From JADJOY01 sp046331705 [NCBI: bacterium] (GTDB lineage Bacteria > JADJOY01), in NCBI GenBank assembly GCA_046331705.1, contig JAXLQJ010000008.1:1-64000 (forward strand): DNA of 64,000 bases, read 5' to 3'. How positions within the stretch are numbered: the first letter of the stretch is position 1; every line of letters begins with the position of its first letter. Positions 26,693-35,275 of this stretch are shown here, piece after piece. Made by a program: the position numbers and the translations under genes. A model generated the notes under the pieces. It was not told the DNA's origin. It ran no database searches and was given only the letters and a program-made list of their open reading frames with translations.

Positions 26693-27704
26693 GGCGAGAG
26701 GCTCGCGCGGCGTCGTCTACTACGCCCTCGGTGGCGGCCATGGGCACGCGCTGCGCGGCCTCGCGCTGCTCACCCGTCTCGGCTACGGCACGATCCTCCT
26801 CCCCGAGCGTTTGGCGCCGTGGGCGCACGCGCTCGGAGTCGAGTGCCTCGTCGCTCCCGACGGCGGTGGCGCACCGGCCGAGCTGCTCGCCGGCGTGCGC
26901 AACCCGGGCTTGCTGCTGGTCGACGTCTTCCCGCGCGGAGTCGTGGGGGAGCTCGGCCCCTGGCTTCGACGCGCCGAGGCGAGCTGGCTCATCGGCCGGC
27001 AGCTACGGCCGGGCTACTACTTGCACGCGCCGGTGCGCGCGGCGATCGAGTCGCATTACCAGCGGATCGTGTGGACCGAGTCGCCGCCAGCGGAGCTCGA
27101 CGAGATCGCGGTTCCCGCGCAGCGAATCGCGCCCGTGCTGCTGGCGCCGTCGCCGCTCGAGCGCAGCGAGGCTCGCGACGCGCTCCACGTGGGTGCGGGC
27201 GAGCGGCTGCTGCTCGGCATCGGCAGCGGATCCGCGGCCACCCAGGCACGCATGGCACGGCTGCTGGCCAAGCTTGCGCAACGGCTGGGCCTGGCGTTCC
27301 GATTCGTCAGCCACGAGCTCTCGGCCTCCGCGGGTGGCGTCGCGCTCTTTCCGCTGGCGCGCTTCCTCGCGGCTGCCGACGTCGCCGTGGCAGCGGGCGG
27401 CTACCACGCGTTCCACGAGCTGGCGGCGGCGAACGTCCCCACCGTGTTCGTCCCGCAACGGCGGCGACACGACGATCAAGCGTTGCGGGTGGCGGCAGCG
27501 CCGCGGGCCCGCGACCCGATCGAGCTAGAGCGCGCCGTCGCGCGCTTGCTCGCCGCCAGCGACGCTCGAGCCGCCGACGGTGAGCGCCGCCGCTTCGTCG
27601 CCGCGCCCGATGCCGGCGCCCGCGCCCTGGCCGCGCTCGTCGAGGGACGCGTGCAAGAGCGCGTTCTCGGGCAGGAAGAGATCGCAACGGCGGCATGCCG
27701 ATAG
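26511..27704 (+). CDS. GT28/MurG-like glycosyltransferase with an uncertain start
   Basis: The domain begins at about residue 66 with VVYYALGGGHGHALRGLALL, the Gly/His loop of GT-B glycosyltransferases near UDP-GlcNAc transferases. It continues with LLLGIGSGSAA, FPLARFLAAADVAVAAGGYHAFHEL and the C-terminal NVPTVFVPQ block. The only in-frame start before this is the ATG at 26511, which adds about 65 Pro/Thr/Arg-rich residues read across the small zinc-protein gene in a second frame. This is implausible, so a non-ATG start near 26690 or an indel in the sequence is likely. The last 180 bases overlap the radical SAM gene on the other strand. Confidence 0.65.
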   Translation: MERARSASRARPRRAPSRRTIPIATAPPPTIPTTIGPSTIPPTRPTPAWETTTNPTPARAEARGSRGVVYYALGGGHGHALRGLALLTRLGYGTILLPERLAPWAHALGVECLVAPDGGGAPAELLAGVRNPGLLLVDVFPRGVVGELGPWLRRAEASWLIGRQLRPGYYLHAPVRAAIESHYQRIVWTESPPAELDEIAVPAQRIAPVLLAPSPLERSEARDALHVGAGERLLLGIGSGSAATQARMARLLAKLAQRLGLAFRFVSHELSASAGGVALFPLARFLAAADVAVAAGGYHAFHELAAANVPTVFVPQRRRHDDQALRVAAAPRARDPIELERAVARLLAASDARAADGERRRFVAAPDAGARALAALVEGRVQERVLGQEEIATAACR

Positions 27705-28703
27705 CGCTCGCCCCGCCAGGAACTCGCGGCGCACCGCGGCGAAACGCGGCCCCTCGAAGATCTCCCGGACCGAGTCCGTGCCCAGGTTCCCCAACGACTC
27801 CATGCGGCCGTTGGTCATGCAGCAGAGGAACGTGTCGCCGTTCCAGGCGAAGAACGCGTGCAGCCACGGCGCCAGGCACGCCCGCCGATCGAAGAATCCG
27901 CGCGCGTAGAGCCCTTTCGACGAGAGCCCGATCTCTTCCTCGGTCACGCCGAACGGGTAGACCCGCGCGGGATCGGTCGGGAACCCGTAGCGTCGACGCA
28001 GCTCGAGCACCCGCGGCGCGATCTCGCGGTTGTACGCGCGGATCTGCGAGCGCGTGAGGCGTCCGCGCCGCTCGCCTTTCTCGTCGATGGGCATCGGCAC
28101 CAGATCGGTGGCGCCGAGCTCGCCCGCCAGTCGCACGGCCTCCGGCAGCTCGCGGAAGTTGCTCGCCATGATCACGAAGTTGATCCGGACCTTCACCCCG
28201 GATCCGTAGCGCTTGATCCAGCGCACCGCGGCGAGCGAACGCCGAAACGCACCGCGCCGACCGCGAATCGCCTCGTGGGTGGCGGCGTCCGCGCCGTCGA
28301 GTGAGATCGACACCGCGTTCACGCCCAGGGAGGCGATGCGCTTGGCCGCGTCCTTGGTGACCAGCGTGCCGTTGGTGGTGAAGTTGACCTTGAGATCGTG
28401 GCGCGTCGCCGCCTCGACGAGATCGAGGAAGTCGCGGCGCAGGAACACCTCGCCGCCGGAGAAGTGGATCTTGCGGCAGCCCAGGGCGGGAAGCTCGGCG
28501 AACACCTCCCGCCAGCGCTCCGAGCCGAGCGTGTCCTCGCGAGTGGTCTTCCAGTACTTGCACATCGTGCAGCGCAGATTGCAGCGCGACGTGAGCTTGA
28601 TCTTGATGCAGCGCAACGCGGGCGGCGGCGCGTCGCCCGCGAGGCTCGCCCCGAGCGACGCGAGGAAGTCCCGATCGCGAACGAGCTCGGGAACGGCGTA
28701 CAC
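27525..28703 (-). CDS. Radical SAM/SPASM-type protein
   Basis: A 392-residue enzyme. The radical SAM cluster motif is CNLRCTMC (C41, C45, C48), followed by HFSGGEVFL, NFTTNGTLV and VSISLDGADAATHE, standard core blocks. The C-terminal region has ACLAPWLHAFF, LCCMTNGRMESLGNLG and ACRRCDLFLPE, resembling a SPASM auxiliary-cluster domain. The GTG start (MYAVPELVRD) lies two bases after the stop of the upstream membrane protein, so they are coupled. The target is unknown; neighbours are glycosyltransferases, which suggests modification of a glycan or lipid, though peptide modification is possible. Its 3' end overlaps the convergent glycosyltransferase. Confidence 0.85.
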   Translation of the reverse strand: MYAVPELVRDRDFLASLGASLAGDAPPPALRCIKIKLTSRCNLRCTMCKYWKTTREDTLGSERWREVFAELPALGCRKIHFSGGEVFLRRDFLDLVEAATRHDLKVNFTTNGTLVTKDAAKRIASLGVNAVSISLDGADAATHEAIRGRRGAFRRSLAAVRWIKRYGSGVKVRINFVIMASNFRELPEAVRLAGELGATDLVPMPIDEKGERRGRLTRSQIRAYNREIAPRVLELRRRYGFPTDPARVYPFGVTEEEIGLSSKGLYARGFFDRRACLAPWLHAFFAWNGDTFLCCMTNGRMESLGNLGTDSVREIFEGPRFAAVRREFLAGRALSACRRCDLFLPENALLHASLDERGQGAGAGIGRGDEAAALTVGGSSVAGGEQARDGAL

Positions 28704-28705
28704 GT

Positions 28706-29563
28706 TCAGGCGGCCTTCGCCGCGCCGCGGCCCAGCCCGTAGTAGGCCCAGCTCAGCATCGTGAGGATCGTCGTTCCCGAGCCGAGGCGAGGCACACCCT
28801 GGAACGCCGCCGAGGTGCCGCGGCCGTTGCTGCGGCGCGCCGCGGGAGTGCGGACCGCGAGGAAGAGCCGCCGGCCGCGGCCGCGCTTCACGCGCTCGTT
28901 GCACCACGAGAGATCCGGGTGGTGGCCGAGGCGAGGGATCACCTGCTCGGCCGGGCCGTAACGCTTGTCGAGCCGCAGCAACAGCGAGACGTCGCTCACG
29001 AACGTCTCCTTCACCTTCACGTACTTCCGCTTCGGCTTCGACTTGCGGGAGACGCGATCGGTGATGGCGGCGTCCACGGCGGTGCCGTCGGCGAGCGTGG
29101 TGCGGACCTCGAGCCATTTGTGCAGGTATTTCTCGGGCTGCCCGGGCTTGGCCTTGGCTTTGGCCTTGGGGGCCGCCGGATCGACTCGCTTGGTGCCCGC
29201 CTGGTGGTACTCGCGGAAATCGAGCAAGAGCTGGATCGGCTCGGCGGCGGGGACGTCGGCGCGCAACGTGCGAATCAGCTCGATGGCGGCGTCGAGCTTG
29301 CGGTCGTCGACGTCGTGTCCATGCTCGCGGGCGACCAGCGCCAGCACCGGAACGACGAGCAAGAGCCCCAGGAACGGCAGCTTCGAGCCGAGCTGCTCGG
29401 ACCAGTAGCCGAGGCCGAGGCCGCCGCCCACGACCATCGCGAGGGCCGTGGCACAGCCGATCTTGATGCGCTTCTCGGCCTGATCGTCGCGCACGGCGGC
29501 CGCTTCGAGGCGCGCCAAGAGCGTGTCGGCGGGCTCCGACAAGCGGTGCAGGATCTTCTTCAT
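28706..29563 (-). CDS. Membrane-anchored protein of unknown function in the radical SAM cassette
   Basis: A 285-residue protein with no family I recognise. An amphipathic N-terminus leads to two adjacent hydrophobic helices (about residues 34-65: TALAMVVGGGLGLGYW and FLGLLLVVPVLALV). A basic, Lys/Ala-rich stretch follows near residue 130 (PAAPKAKAKAKPG). The C-terminal half is soluble and Arg-rich, ending TILTMLSWAYYGLGRG. The ATG overlaps the stop of the upstream glycosyltransferase by 4 bases, and the stop is two bases from the radical SAM start. It is thus locked between the two genes and probably works with them at the membrane. Confidence 0.65.
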   Translation of the reverse strand: MKKILHRLSEPADTLLARLEAAAVRDDQAEKRIKIGCATALAMVVGGGLGLGYWSEQLGSKLPFLGLLLVVPVLALVAREHGHDVDDRKLDAAIELIRTLRADVPAAEPIQLLLDFREYHQAGTKRVDPAAPKAKAKAKPGQPEKYLHKWLEVRTTLADGTAVDAAITDRVSRKSKPKRKYVKVKETFVSDVSLLLRLDKRYGPAEQVIPRLGHHPDLSWCNERVKRGRGRRLFLAVRTPAARRSNGRGTSAAFQGVPRLGSGTTILTMLSWAYYGLGRGAAKAA

Positions 29564-30702
29564 CCGCCGATCCTCCGGGGCGCGGACGCGCCGATTCGTT
29601 CGAGCGCGGCCCCAAGCCTCTCGCGGAACGCGCTGACGGTAAAGCGGGATTCGACGACCGCGCGAGCCCGAAGCCCCATGGCCTCGCGCTCCTCGGGATT
29701 CGCCAGGTGCCAGGCGATTCCGTCGGCGAGCGCCGCGGCGCTGCCCGGCACGACCAGCCGCGCGGTGTCGCCGTCGCTCAAGATCTCCTCCACCGGCGCG
29801 ATGCGCGTGGAGAGGATGGGCCGCCCCGCGGCCATGTATTCGAGGAGCTTGATCGGACAGCACCCCTGCAAGGCGTTGCGCGGATCGGCGGCGAGCGGCG
29901 CAACGCACAGGTGCGCGGTCGCGAGCACCGCCGGAAGATCGCGCTGCTCCATCGGCCCCGAGAGGTGCAGCGCCTGGTGGACCCGCAACCGGCGAGCGTG
30001 CGCGCGCAGTGCCCGCCGCCAGCTCGCCTTGAGCGGCCCCACCACGTGCAGCTCGGCGAGCCCGCGACCACGCGCGAGTGCCAGCGCCTCGAGCAGCGTT
30101 CCGAGTCCCTGCCACGGCGAGAGCGTGCCCTGATAGACGATCCGAAACGGCGGCGTGGCAGGCGGTGGGAGCGGCGGCGGCACGAACTGCGTGACGTCGA
30201 CGCCGTTCGGGATCACCGCGACGCGCTCGGGATCGGCACCCATGCGGCGCACGAAGAGCGCGGTGGTGCCAGACGGCACGAGCAAGCCGTCGACTCCCGT
30301 CGCCAGCGCGCGCTCCTCGTCGATGATCTTGCCCAGCAGGCGCTCGTTCCCGCGCAGTCGCGGATGGTGGTAGCTGAGCTCGACCGAGGGGAAGCCGTGC
30401 GCTTCCCAGATCGCTCGCCCGCCGCTGCGACGCGCCCACTCGAGCGCCGCGACGCCTTCCCAGATCCCCCGGAACTGCACCACGTCGGCGCGGCGCGCGG
30501 CGAGCCAGTCGCGGGTACGCGCGCGAAACGCGATCATCCGCTCCAGGAAGTTCCCGCTCGCCGGCGAGTCGTCGGTGGCGGCGGGCGTGAGATGGTCGAC
30601 CTCGTGACCGAGAGCGCGAAAGGCGTCGAGCGTGAGACCGATCCGAACCCCGGCCCCTTTCGGCGAGGGATAACGGTCGCTCGTGACGTAGAGGATCTTC
30701 AC
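29560..30702 (-). CDS. GT4-type glycosyltransferase
   Basis: A 380-residue GT-B fold transferase. The N-terminal block is MKILYVTSDRYPSPKGAGVR. The C-terminal donor domain has FRIVYQGTLSPWQGLGTLLEAL, LAPLAADPRNALQGCCPIKLLEYMAAGRP and the E-x7-E region. The GTG start overlaps the stop of the preceding glycosyltransferase by 4 bases. It probably adds a sugar from a nucleotide donor during polysaccharide or glycolipid synthesis. The Asn-Gly-Val-Asp block (VIPNGVDVTQF) and the PIKLLEYMAAG block are classic GT4 features. Confidence 0.85.
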   Translation of the reverse strand: MKILYVTSDRYPSPKGAGVRIGLTLDAFRALGHEVDHLTPAATDDSPASGNFLERMIAFRARTRDWLAARRADVVQFRGIWEGVAALEWARRSGGRAIWEAHGFPSVELSYHHPRLRGNERLLGKIIDEERALATGVDGLLVPSGTTALFVRRMGADPERVAVIPNGVDVTQFVPPPLPPPATPPFRIVYQGTLSPWQGLGTLLEALALARGRGLAELHVVGPLKASWRRALRAHARRLRVHQALHLSGPMEQRDLPAVLATAHLCVAPLAADPRNALQGCCPIKLLEYMAAGRPILSTRIAPVEEILSDGDTARLVVPGSAAALADGIAWHLANPEEREAMGLRARAVVESRFTVSAFRERLGAALERIGASAPRRIGG

Positions 30703-31844
30703 GCGAGCAGCCCGCGCCACACCGCCAGGTGGGCGTCGCGCTCGGCTTCGACGGTGAACGCGCGCGCGACTCGCTCGCGAGCAGCCACGCCCACCTGGGC
30801 CAGACGCGCGGGGTCCTCCGCCAGCAGCTCGAGCGCGCGCTCCGGGAACGCGTCCAACCCGGCCGGATCGACGAGAAAGCCGCTCACGCCGTCCTCGATG
30901 GCATCGCCGATCCCGCCGACCCGCGTGGCGAGCACGGGCCGCGCGCACGCCATCGCCTCGAGGACGGCATTGGGCAGCCCGTCCCAGAGCGAGGGGAACA
31001 CGAAGAGATCCATGGCGCCGTAGAGCCGTGCCAGGCGCGCGGGGTCGCGCTCGAAGGGCAGCACGACGATGCGCTCGCGCGCCGCAGCGCTCAGCCTCGT
31101 CCACGGCTCGTCGCGCGCCGCGTCCGCACGCAACCCGCCGAGGCAAACGAGCGTGCCGCGACGCTCGGCGGCGAGGGCGGTCGCGACCGCTTCGAGCACC
31201 GGCAACCCTTTCTTGAGCCGCAGCTCGCCGGAAAACGCGACCCATGGTCGCGGCGCCGCGGCGAGCAGCGTTGGGATCGCGCCGTCCACGCCGCCAGCGC
31301 CCGGAGCGAAGCGCAGGACGTCGACTCCATTGGCGATCCGGTGGAACCCCTCGCTTCGTCCCGAGACGGCCCTCGCCTTGGCGAGAATCTCGTGGGACAC
31401 GCCGACGATCGCGTCCGCGTGCGCGAGCACGAACGACAGCCACGCGAAACGCGGCCCGTGGAAGAGCGCGCGATCGACGTCGTTGCCGCGCAGGCTGACG
31501 CACACCGGCCGCCCGGCCGTGCGCGCCACACAGGTCGCGACGTGGCCCGCCGGCACGGCGAAGAAGCCGTGGACGAGGTCGTATCGCGCCGCGCGCAGCA
31601 GGTTCTCGGCGGTGGCCGCGAGAAGCTGAAGGGACTCGGCGTCGTCGGCGCTACGACCGACGCGAGCGCGTCGGTAGCCATCGCCCTCGCCGACGTCGAC
31701 CCGACCCGCAGGAAGCTCCGCCGTCAAGCCGAGCACGTCGAGTCGCTCGCAATGCGGCGCGAGCGCCGCGACCTGTCGCCCTGCCGAGACCGCCGCCCCG
31801 CCGCGATCCGGCGGAAACCGCTCGCTGATCCAGAGCACCCGCAT
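30699..31844 (-). CDS. GT4-type glycosyltransferase
   Basis: A 381-residue GT-B transferase. It starts MRVLWISERFPPDRGGAAVS, with an in-frame upstream ATG rejected because this one opens the fold. Conserved features are VSLRGNDVDRALFHG, RIANGVDVLRF, VAFSGELRLKKGLPVLEAV and FVFPSLWDGLPNAVLEAMACARPV. It heads the leftward cassette 31844 to 27525, in which every junction is overlapping or two bases apart. A 15-bp tandem repeat lies just upstream. Substrate not determinable. Confidence 0.87.
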   Translation of the reverse strand: MRVLWISERFPPDRGGAAVSAGRQVAALAPHCERLDVLGLTAELPAGRVDVGEGDGYRRARVGRSADDAESLQLLAATAENLLRAARYDLVHGFFAVPAGHVATCVARTAGRPVCVSLRGNDVDRALFHGPRFAWLSFVLAHADAIVGVSHEILAKARAVSGRSEGFHRIANGVDVLRFAPGAGGVDGAIPTLLAAAPRPWVAFSGELRLKKGLPVLEAVATALAAERRGTLVCLGGLRADAARDEPWTRLSAAARERIVVLPFERDPARLARLYGAMDLFVFPSLWDGLPNAVLEAMACARPVLATRVGGIGDAIEDGVSGFLVDPAGLDAFPERALELLAEDPARLAQVGVAARERVARAFTVEAERDAHLAVWRGLLA

Positions 31845-31884
31845 CGCGCGGCAAGCGTAGCAGTCCTGCGACGGTGGCAGCACC

Positions 31885-31929
31885 GGCGCCGCTGCGCACG
31901 GCGCCGCTGCGCACGGTGCCGCTGCGCTC
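31885..31929. repeat. 15-bp tandem repeat, three copies
   Basis: GGCGCCGCTGCGCAC occurs twice exactly (31885-31899, 31900-31914) and a third time with two changes (31915-31929), in the gap upstream of the glycosyltransferase start. It may be a minisatellite or a regulatory array. Confidence 0.7.
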
Positions 31930-31941
31930 CGCCGTCGCGGA

Positions 31942-33897
31942 CTACTGCTTGAGCGGCCGGGTCAACGTGTCCGCGAAGAGATCGGCGATCTGGCCGAGGG
32001 GAACCGTCAGACCAAGACGCAGGTTCCAGGGGTTCGGATCGAGACCCGAACCGAGCAGCAAGCTCGAACCGAGCACGAGATACCCCTGAGACCCGAACGG
32101 CGCCTGCACTTCCATGTCCATGCTCACGCCCGTCCCCGTCTCGAATCCCGGCAACCCGTCGTCGTTCACGATCGCTGGGCGCTTCTTCCCTGCATCCAGC
32201 ACCACGGGCTCATCGGCCAGATCGGGGATGGACGCACGCGTCCAACCGAACCGCATCGCGATCTCGTAGACGCGTGGCTTGTAGGTCTTGGGCTGGTCGA
32301 GCGACGGCAGCGGCATCGGATCGAGCAGCAAACCCACGATGAACGCGCCACCCACCACGAATCGTTCGTGGATGTCCTGAACGCCGCGATCGGTGACCGC
32401 CTCGTAGAGAATCTCGGCGTTGAGCGCGGTGCTCATGCGCGAGTACTGCTCGTCCTTGTTCTTGATCGGCAGCAGATGGTCGGTGTGCAGCAAGGGCCAA
32501 CCGACGGCCGCGCTGCCGTTCACGTCGCCGGAGCCGACCACCGTCGATGCGGTGGTCTTGTCTTGCGAGTTGAACGTGACACCGAAACGCAGGTCGTAGT
32601 CCGAGGGGAAGAAGCAGCTCACGAGCGGGGCAAGCCTCCACGTCTCCACGCTGGCGATGTCGCCGTCGAGACAGAAAGCTCGCCATTGCTCCGAGACCGG
32701 CACGCTCGAGGGTGAAGGTTGGGCACGATTCCGAGCGCGCGACGCCTCAGAGCCCTCCGCATCCGAACGCGGGCCCGAGTCTTCGAGCGGTTGCTCTGCG
32801 CCACCGCCGGCTCGCAGGAACGTATCGGCCGCGTCGACGGTGCGCCCGAATTCGAGCCCGAGCTCACGCGCCGCGGTCTTGCCCTTGGTGACTCGCTTCA
32901 GTGCCGTGGCGAGCTTGCCCTCGTCGACGTCGACGTCGGCCAGCTTCAGCTGAGACTCGAGCGATTTCTCGCCGATCTCGGCCATCGTGAGTCGCGCTCG
33001 ATTCCAGCCGAGCCGGTAGCGATAGCGGGCCTCGAGGTAGGCGCGAGTCGAGACATCGGCGCCATCGAGATAGAAACGCTCGTCCTTCTGCTCGCCTTGG
33101 CCGTTGGCGTCGGGAGACGAGCCGGGCAGCGTCTTGATCGCGAACGGGGCGAGACTGACCACGCCCGAATGAACGAAGAAATGCTCGGTGTTGAAGCCCG
33201 GCTCCTGGAAGGCCTTCACGCGCGCCACCTCCGTCTCGCGAACCGTCTTGGCGGGCGCGTACGCGTCGCGGGCCTTGATGGCCAGATCTTCGGCGTCCTT
33301 GACCCCCTTGCCGGCCTTCCGCGCCTCGATCCACTTCGAAACCGCTCCTTGCCATGCTTCCGCGAGCGACTTGGCGATCGTCGCCGCGCTGCGGACGACC
33401 TCGGGCTGGTCCTTCGCCGCCTCGACGGCCTTGGTCTCCGCTTTCACCGCGGCATCGGCATCCGCCTTCATCTGTTCGGGGCTCTCGGCCTTGAGCGCTG
33501 CATCCGCGGTGTCGAACACCGACTGCGCAGCCTCGGTCTCGGTCTTCCCATCCGTAGCCGATTTCTCCTTCGCACCATCCGCCGCGTTCGCGGCCCAAGC
33601 GTCCGCAGCGGTCTTCCACGCGCTGGCTGCGGCTTGCCAGTCCTTCGCGCCCTTCACGGCGGTTTGGGCGAGATTCTTGAGATGGGTGTCTTCCTTCTCC
33701 CCATCCAGCGTGGGCTGGACGCGTTCGAGCGCCTTCTTCGCGGCCTCCCCCGCGCTGGTCGCGAGAGCCTGCATCTGCGCCGGAGTGATCGACGCCGCAG
33801 CGCTCGCCAGTCGCCGATCGCCCAACGCCAAAGCGAGCAGCAGCCCGACATGCGCCCAGGCGCGATGCGGACGGTGAGGAAGAGACGCGCGCCGCAT
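31942..33897 (-). CDS. Exported protein with helical N-half and beta-rich C-half (probable outer membrane)
   Basis: A 651-residue protein of no recognised family. The signal peptide is near residues 12-30 (AHVGLLLALALG). Residues 35-230 are strongly helical and Ala/Lys/Glu-rich, suggesting coiled coil (KSLAEAWQGAVSKWIEARKAG). Residues 240-651 show alternating hydrophobic strands such as YLEARYRYRLGWNRA, YDLRFGVTFNSQD and YEIAMRFGWTRAS. The end NPWNLRLGLTVPL resembles a beta-barrel surface. This combination suggests a barrel with a periplasmic helical domain. The start is fixed by AAAGGAG eight bases upstream. It stands alone, with a plausible promoter at 33969-33997. Confidence 0.68.
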   Translation of the reverse strand: MRRASLPHRPHRAWAHVGLLLALALGDRRLASAAASITPAQMQALATSAGEAAKKALERVQPTLDGEKEDTHLKNLAQTAVKGAKDWQAAASAWKTAADAWAANAADGAKEKSATDGKTETEAAQSVFDTADAALKAESPEQMKADADAAVKAETKAVEAAKDQPEVVRSAATIAKSLAEAWQGAVSKWIEARKAGKGVKDAEDLAIKARDAYAPAKTVRETEVARVKAFQEPGFNTEHFFVHSGVVSLAPFAIKTLPGSSPDANGQGEQKDERFYLDGADVSTRAYLEARYRYRLGWNRARLTMAEIGEKSLESQLKLADVDVDEGKLATALKRVTKGKTAARELGLEFGRTVDAADTFLRAGGGAEQPLEDSGPRSDAEGSEASRARNRAQPSPSSVPVSEQWRAFCLDGDIASVETWRLAPLVSCFFPSDYDLRFGVTFNSQDKTTASTVVGSGDVNGSAAVGWPLLHTDHLLPIKNKDEQYSRMSTALNAEILYEAVTDRGVQDIHERFVVGGAFIVGLLLDPMPLPSLDQPKTYKPRVYEIAMRFGWTRASIPDLADEPVVLDAGKKRPAIVNDDGLPGFETGTGVSMDMEVQAPFGSQGYLVLGSSLLLGSGLDPNPWNLRLGLTVPLGQIADLFADTLTRPLKQ

Positions 33898-33968
33898 GGA
33901 ATCGCTCCTTTGCCGACATCCGCGGAAGCTGCGAGCCGGCCCATCGGTGGAACAATTTAGGTGGTGCG

Positions 33969-33997
33969 CTCTTACCAATCGCACGCCCCTCGGTCAA
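33969..33997 (-). promoter_or_regulatory. Candidate sigma70 promoter for the exported coiled-coil protein
   Basis: Read on the minus strand, TTGACC and TAAGAG are separated by 17 bases, about 72 bases upstream of the ATG at 33897. The -35 is a five-of-six match; the -10 is weak. Confidence 0.35.
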
Positions 33998-34090
33998 GCA
34001 AGACCGATCCGCACGCGCCGATCACGAAAGCCGCCGCAACCGCGAGCGCGCGGTGCGGCGGCACGCGTCGGATCGCCGGAGCGAGCGGGG

Positions 34091-35056
34091 TCACTGCGTC
34101 CAGGACACGAACACCACGCGCGGCTCGCGTCGGCCACCGCCCACGTCGGCGTGGCCGATGGCGGCGTAGACGCCCCAGTAATAGGGGATCAGATCGGCTC
34201 CGCCGGGATTGTGGAGGCCGTTCCAGCCCTCGCCCACCCACGGTCCGGTTCCGACGCGCGAGCACGCCGAGAGCGGCGTCGTGCCGCAGAGCGCGTAGCC
34301 TTCGCCGTAGGGCTTGCCGTCCGCGCCCTCGAAGTTCCCGCCCGAATAGAAGAGGTGGTAGTTGCCGTCGCCGCCGGTCACCAGGCTCGGCGCTTCGACG
34401 GTCCCCGCCTCCCAGCTGCCGCGATCGGCCGAGAGCAGCGTGGTGACTCCAGTGGCACAACCCAGCATGTCGCTACGCAGTCGGCAGCCCTGGATCTTGC
34501 GGGTCACGCTGCTGTATCGGCCGTAGCGCCCCCAGTCCACGCTCCACAGCAGGTAGTAGTTGCCGTTGTAGTCGTAGACCACGTCGGGATCGATGACGCC
34601 GTTGTGGCTCGGATCGCGGTAGACGGGCCCGCCGCCGATCGGCGTGAACGGTCCGCCGGGCTTCGAGCTCTGCGCCACACCGATCGCGTGCTCGCCGAAC
34701 GGGCTACCGTCCCAGGCGACCGTCGCTGCGTAGAAGAGATAGTAGGTCGAGCCCTTCAGCACGACCTCCGGACCCCAGAAGTGCCCGAGCGCCCACGACG
34801 GCGCGGTCGGCAGGGCCTCGGTGATGCCGCTCCAGCTCGCCCCCGTGAGCGACGAGGAGGCGTAGTGGGGAATCCGGAAATAGCCCCAATTCGTCGCGAA
34901 CAGGTGGTACTGGCCCGCGCCGTAGATCACGCCGGGGTCCGCGAGGTTGGTGCCGGGGAGAATCGTCGACGGTGTCGACGGGGACCAGCAGGCCGAGAGC
35001 GCCAAGCATGCGAGCGCCACCGACGCGAGAGACCGCTTCCGAGCCTGTCGTTTCAT
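34091..35056 (-). CDS. GH43-like five-bladed beta-propeller lipoprotein
   Basis: A 321-residue lipoprotein with signal SLASVALACLALSAC, a good lipobox (L-S-A-C). The rest resembles glycoside hydrolase family 43, which cleaves arabinose- or xylose-containing glycans. Candidate catalytic acids are D in NLADPGVIYG, D in NGVIDPDVVYD and E in TVEAPSLV. Beta-blade motifs YHLFATNWGYF, YYLFYAAT, YYLLWSVDWG and YHLFYSGGN recur. Start supported by GGAAGGG upstream. It sits apart from other genes. Confidence 0.78.
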   Translation of the reverse strand: MKRQARKRSLASVALACLALSACWSPSTPSTILPGTNLADPGVIYGAGQYHLFATNWGYFRIPHYASSSLTGASWSGITEALPTAPSWALGHFWGPEVVLKGSTYYLFYAATVAWDGSPFGEHAIGVAQSSKPGGPFTPIGGGPVYRDPSHNGVIDPDVVYDYNGNYYLLWSVDWGRYGRYSSVTRKIQGCRLRSDMLGCATGVTTLLSADRGSWEAGTVEAPSLVTGGDGNYHLFYSGGNFEGADGKPYGEGYALCGTTPLSACSRVGTGPWVGEGWNGLHNPGGADLIPYYWGVYAAIGHADVGGGRREPRVVFVSWTQ

Positions 35057-35275
35057 TGCGACCCTTCCGTGCGTGGATGTTGAACCGGGACGACGATCGT
35101 CCGGCGCGCACGAGCAATCCCCACGCCAACGCGATTCGCGACGCGCCCGCGCTGACGCACGCGCGAGCGCCCATCGAGCGCGCGCCCGAGTGCGCCGACA
35201 CGCGCGTTGGCGCCGCCTCCGGTTGGCGCGAGCGCCAACCCGCGATGGCGGCGAAACACGCCGCCGCGAGGCGCC

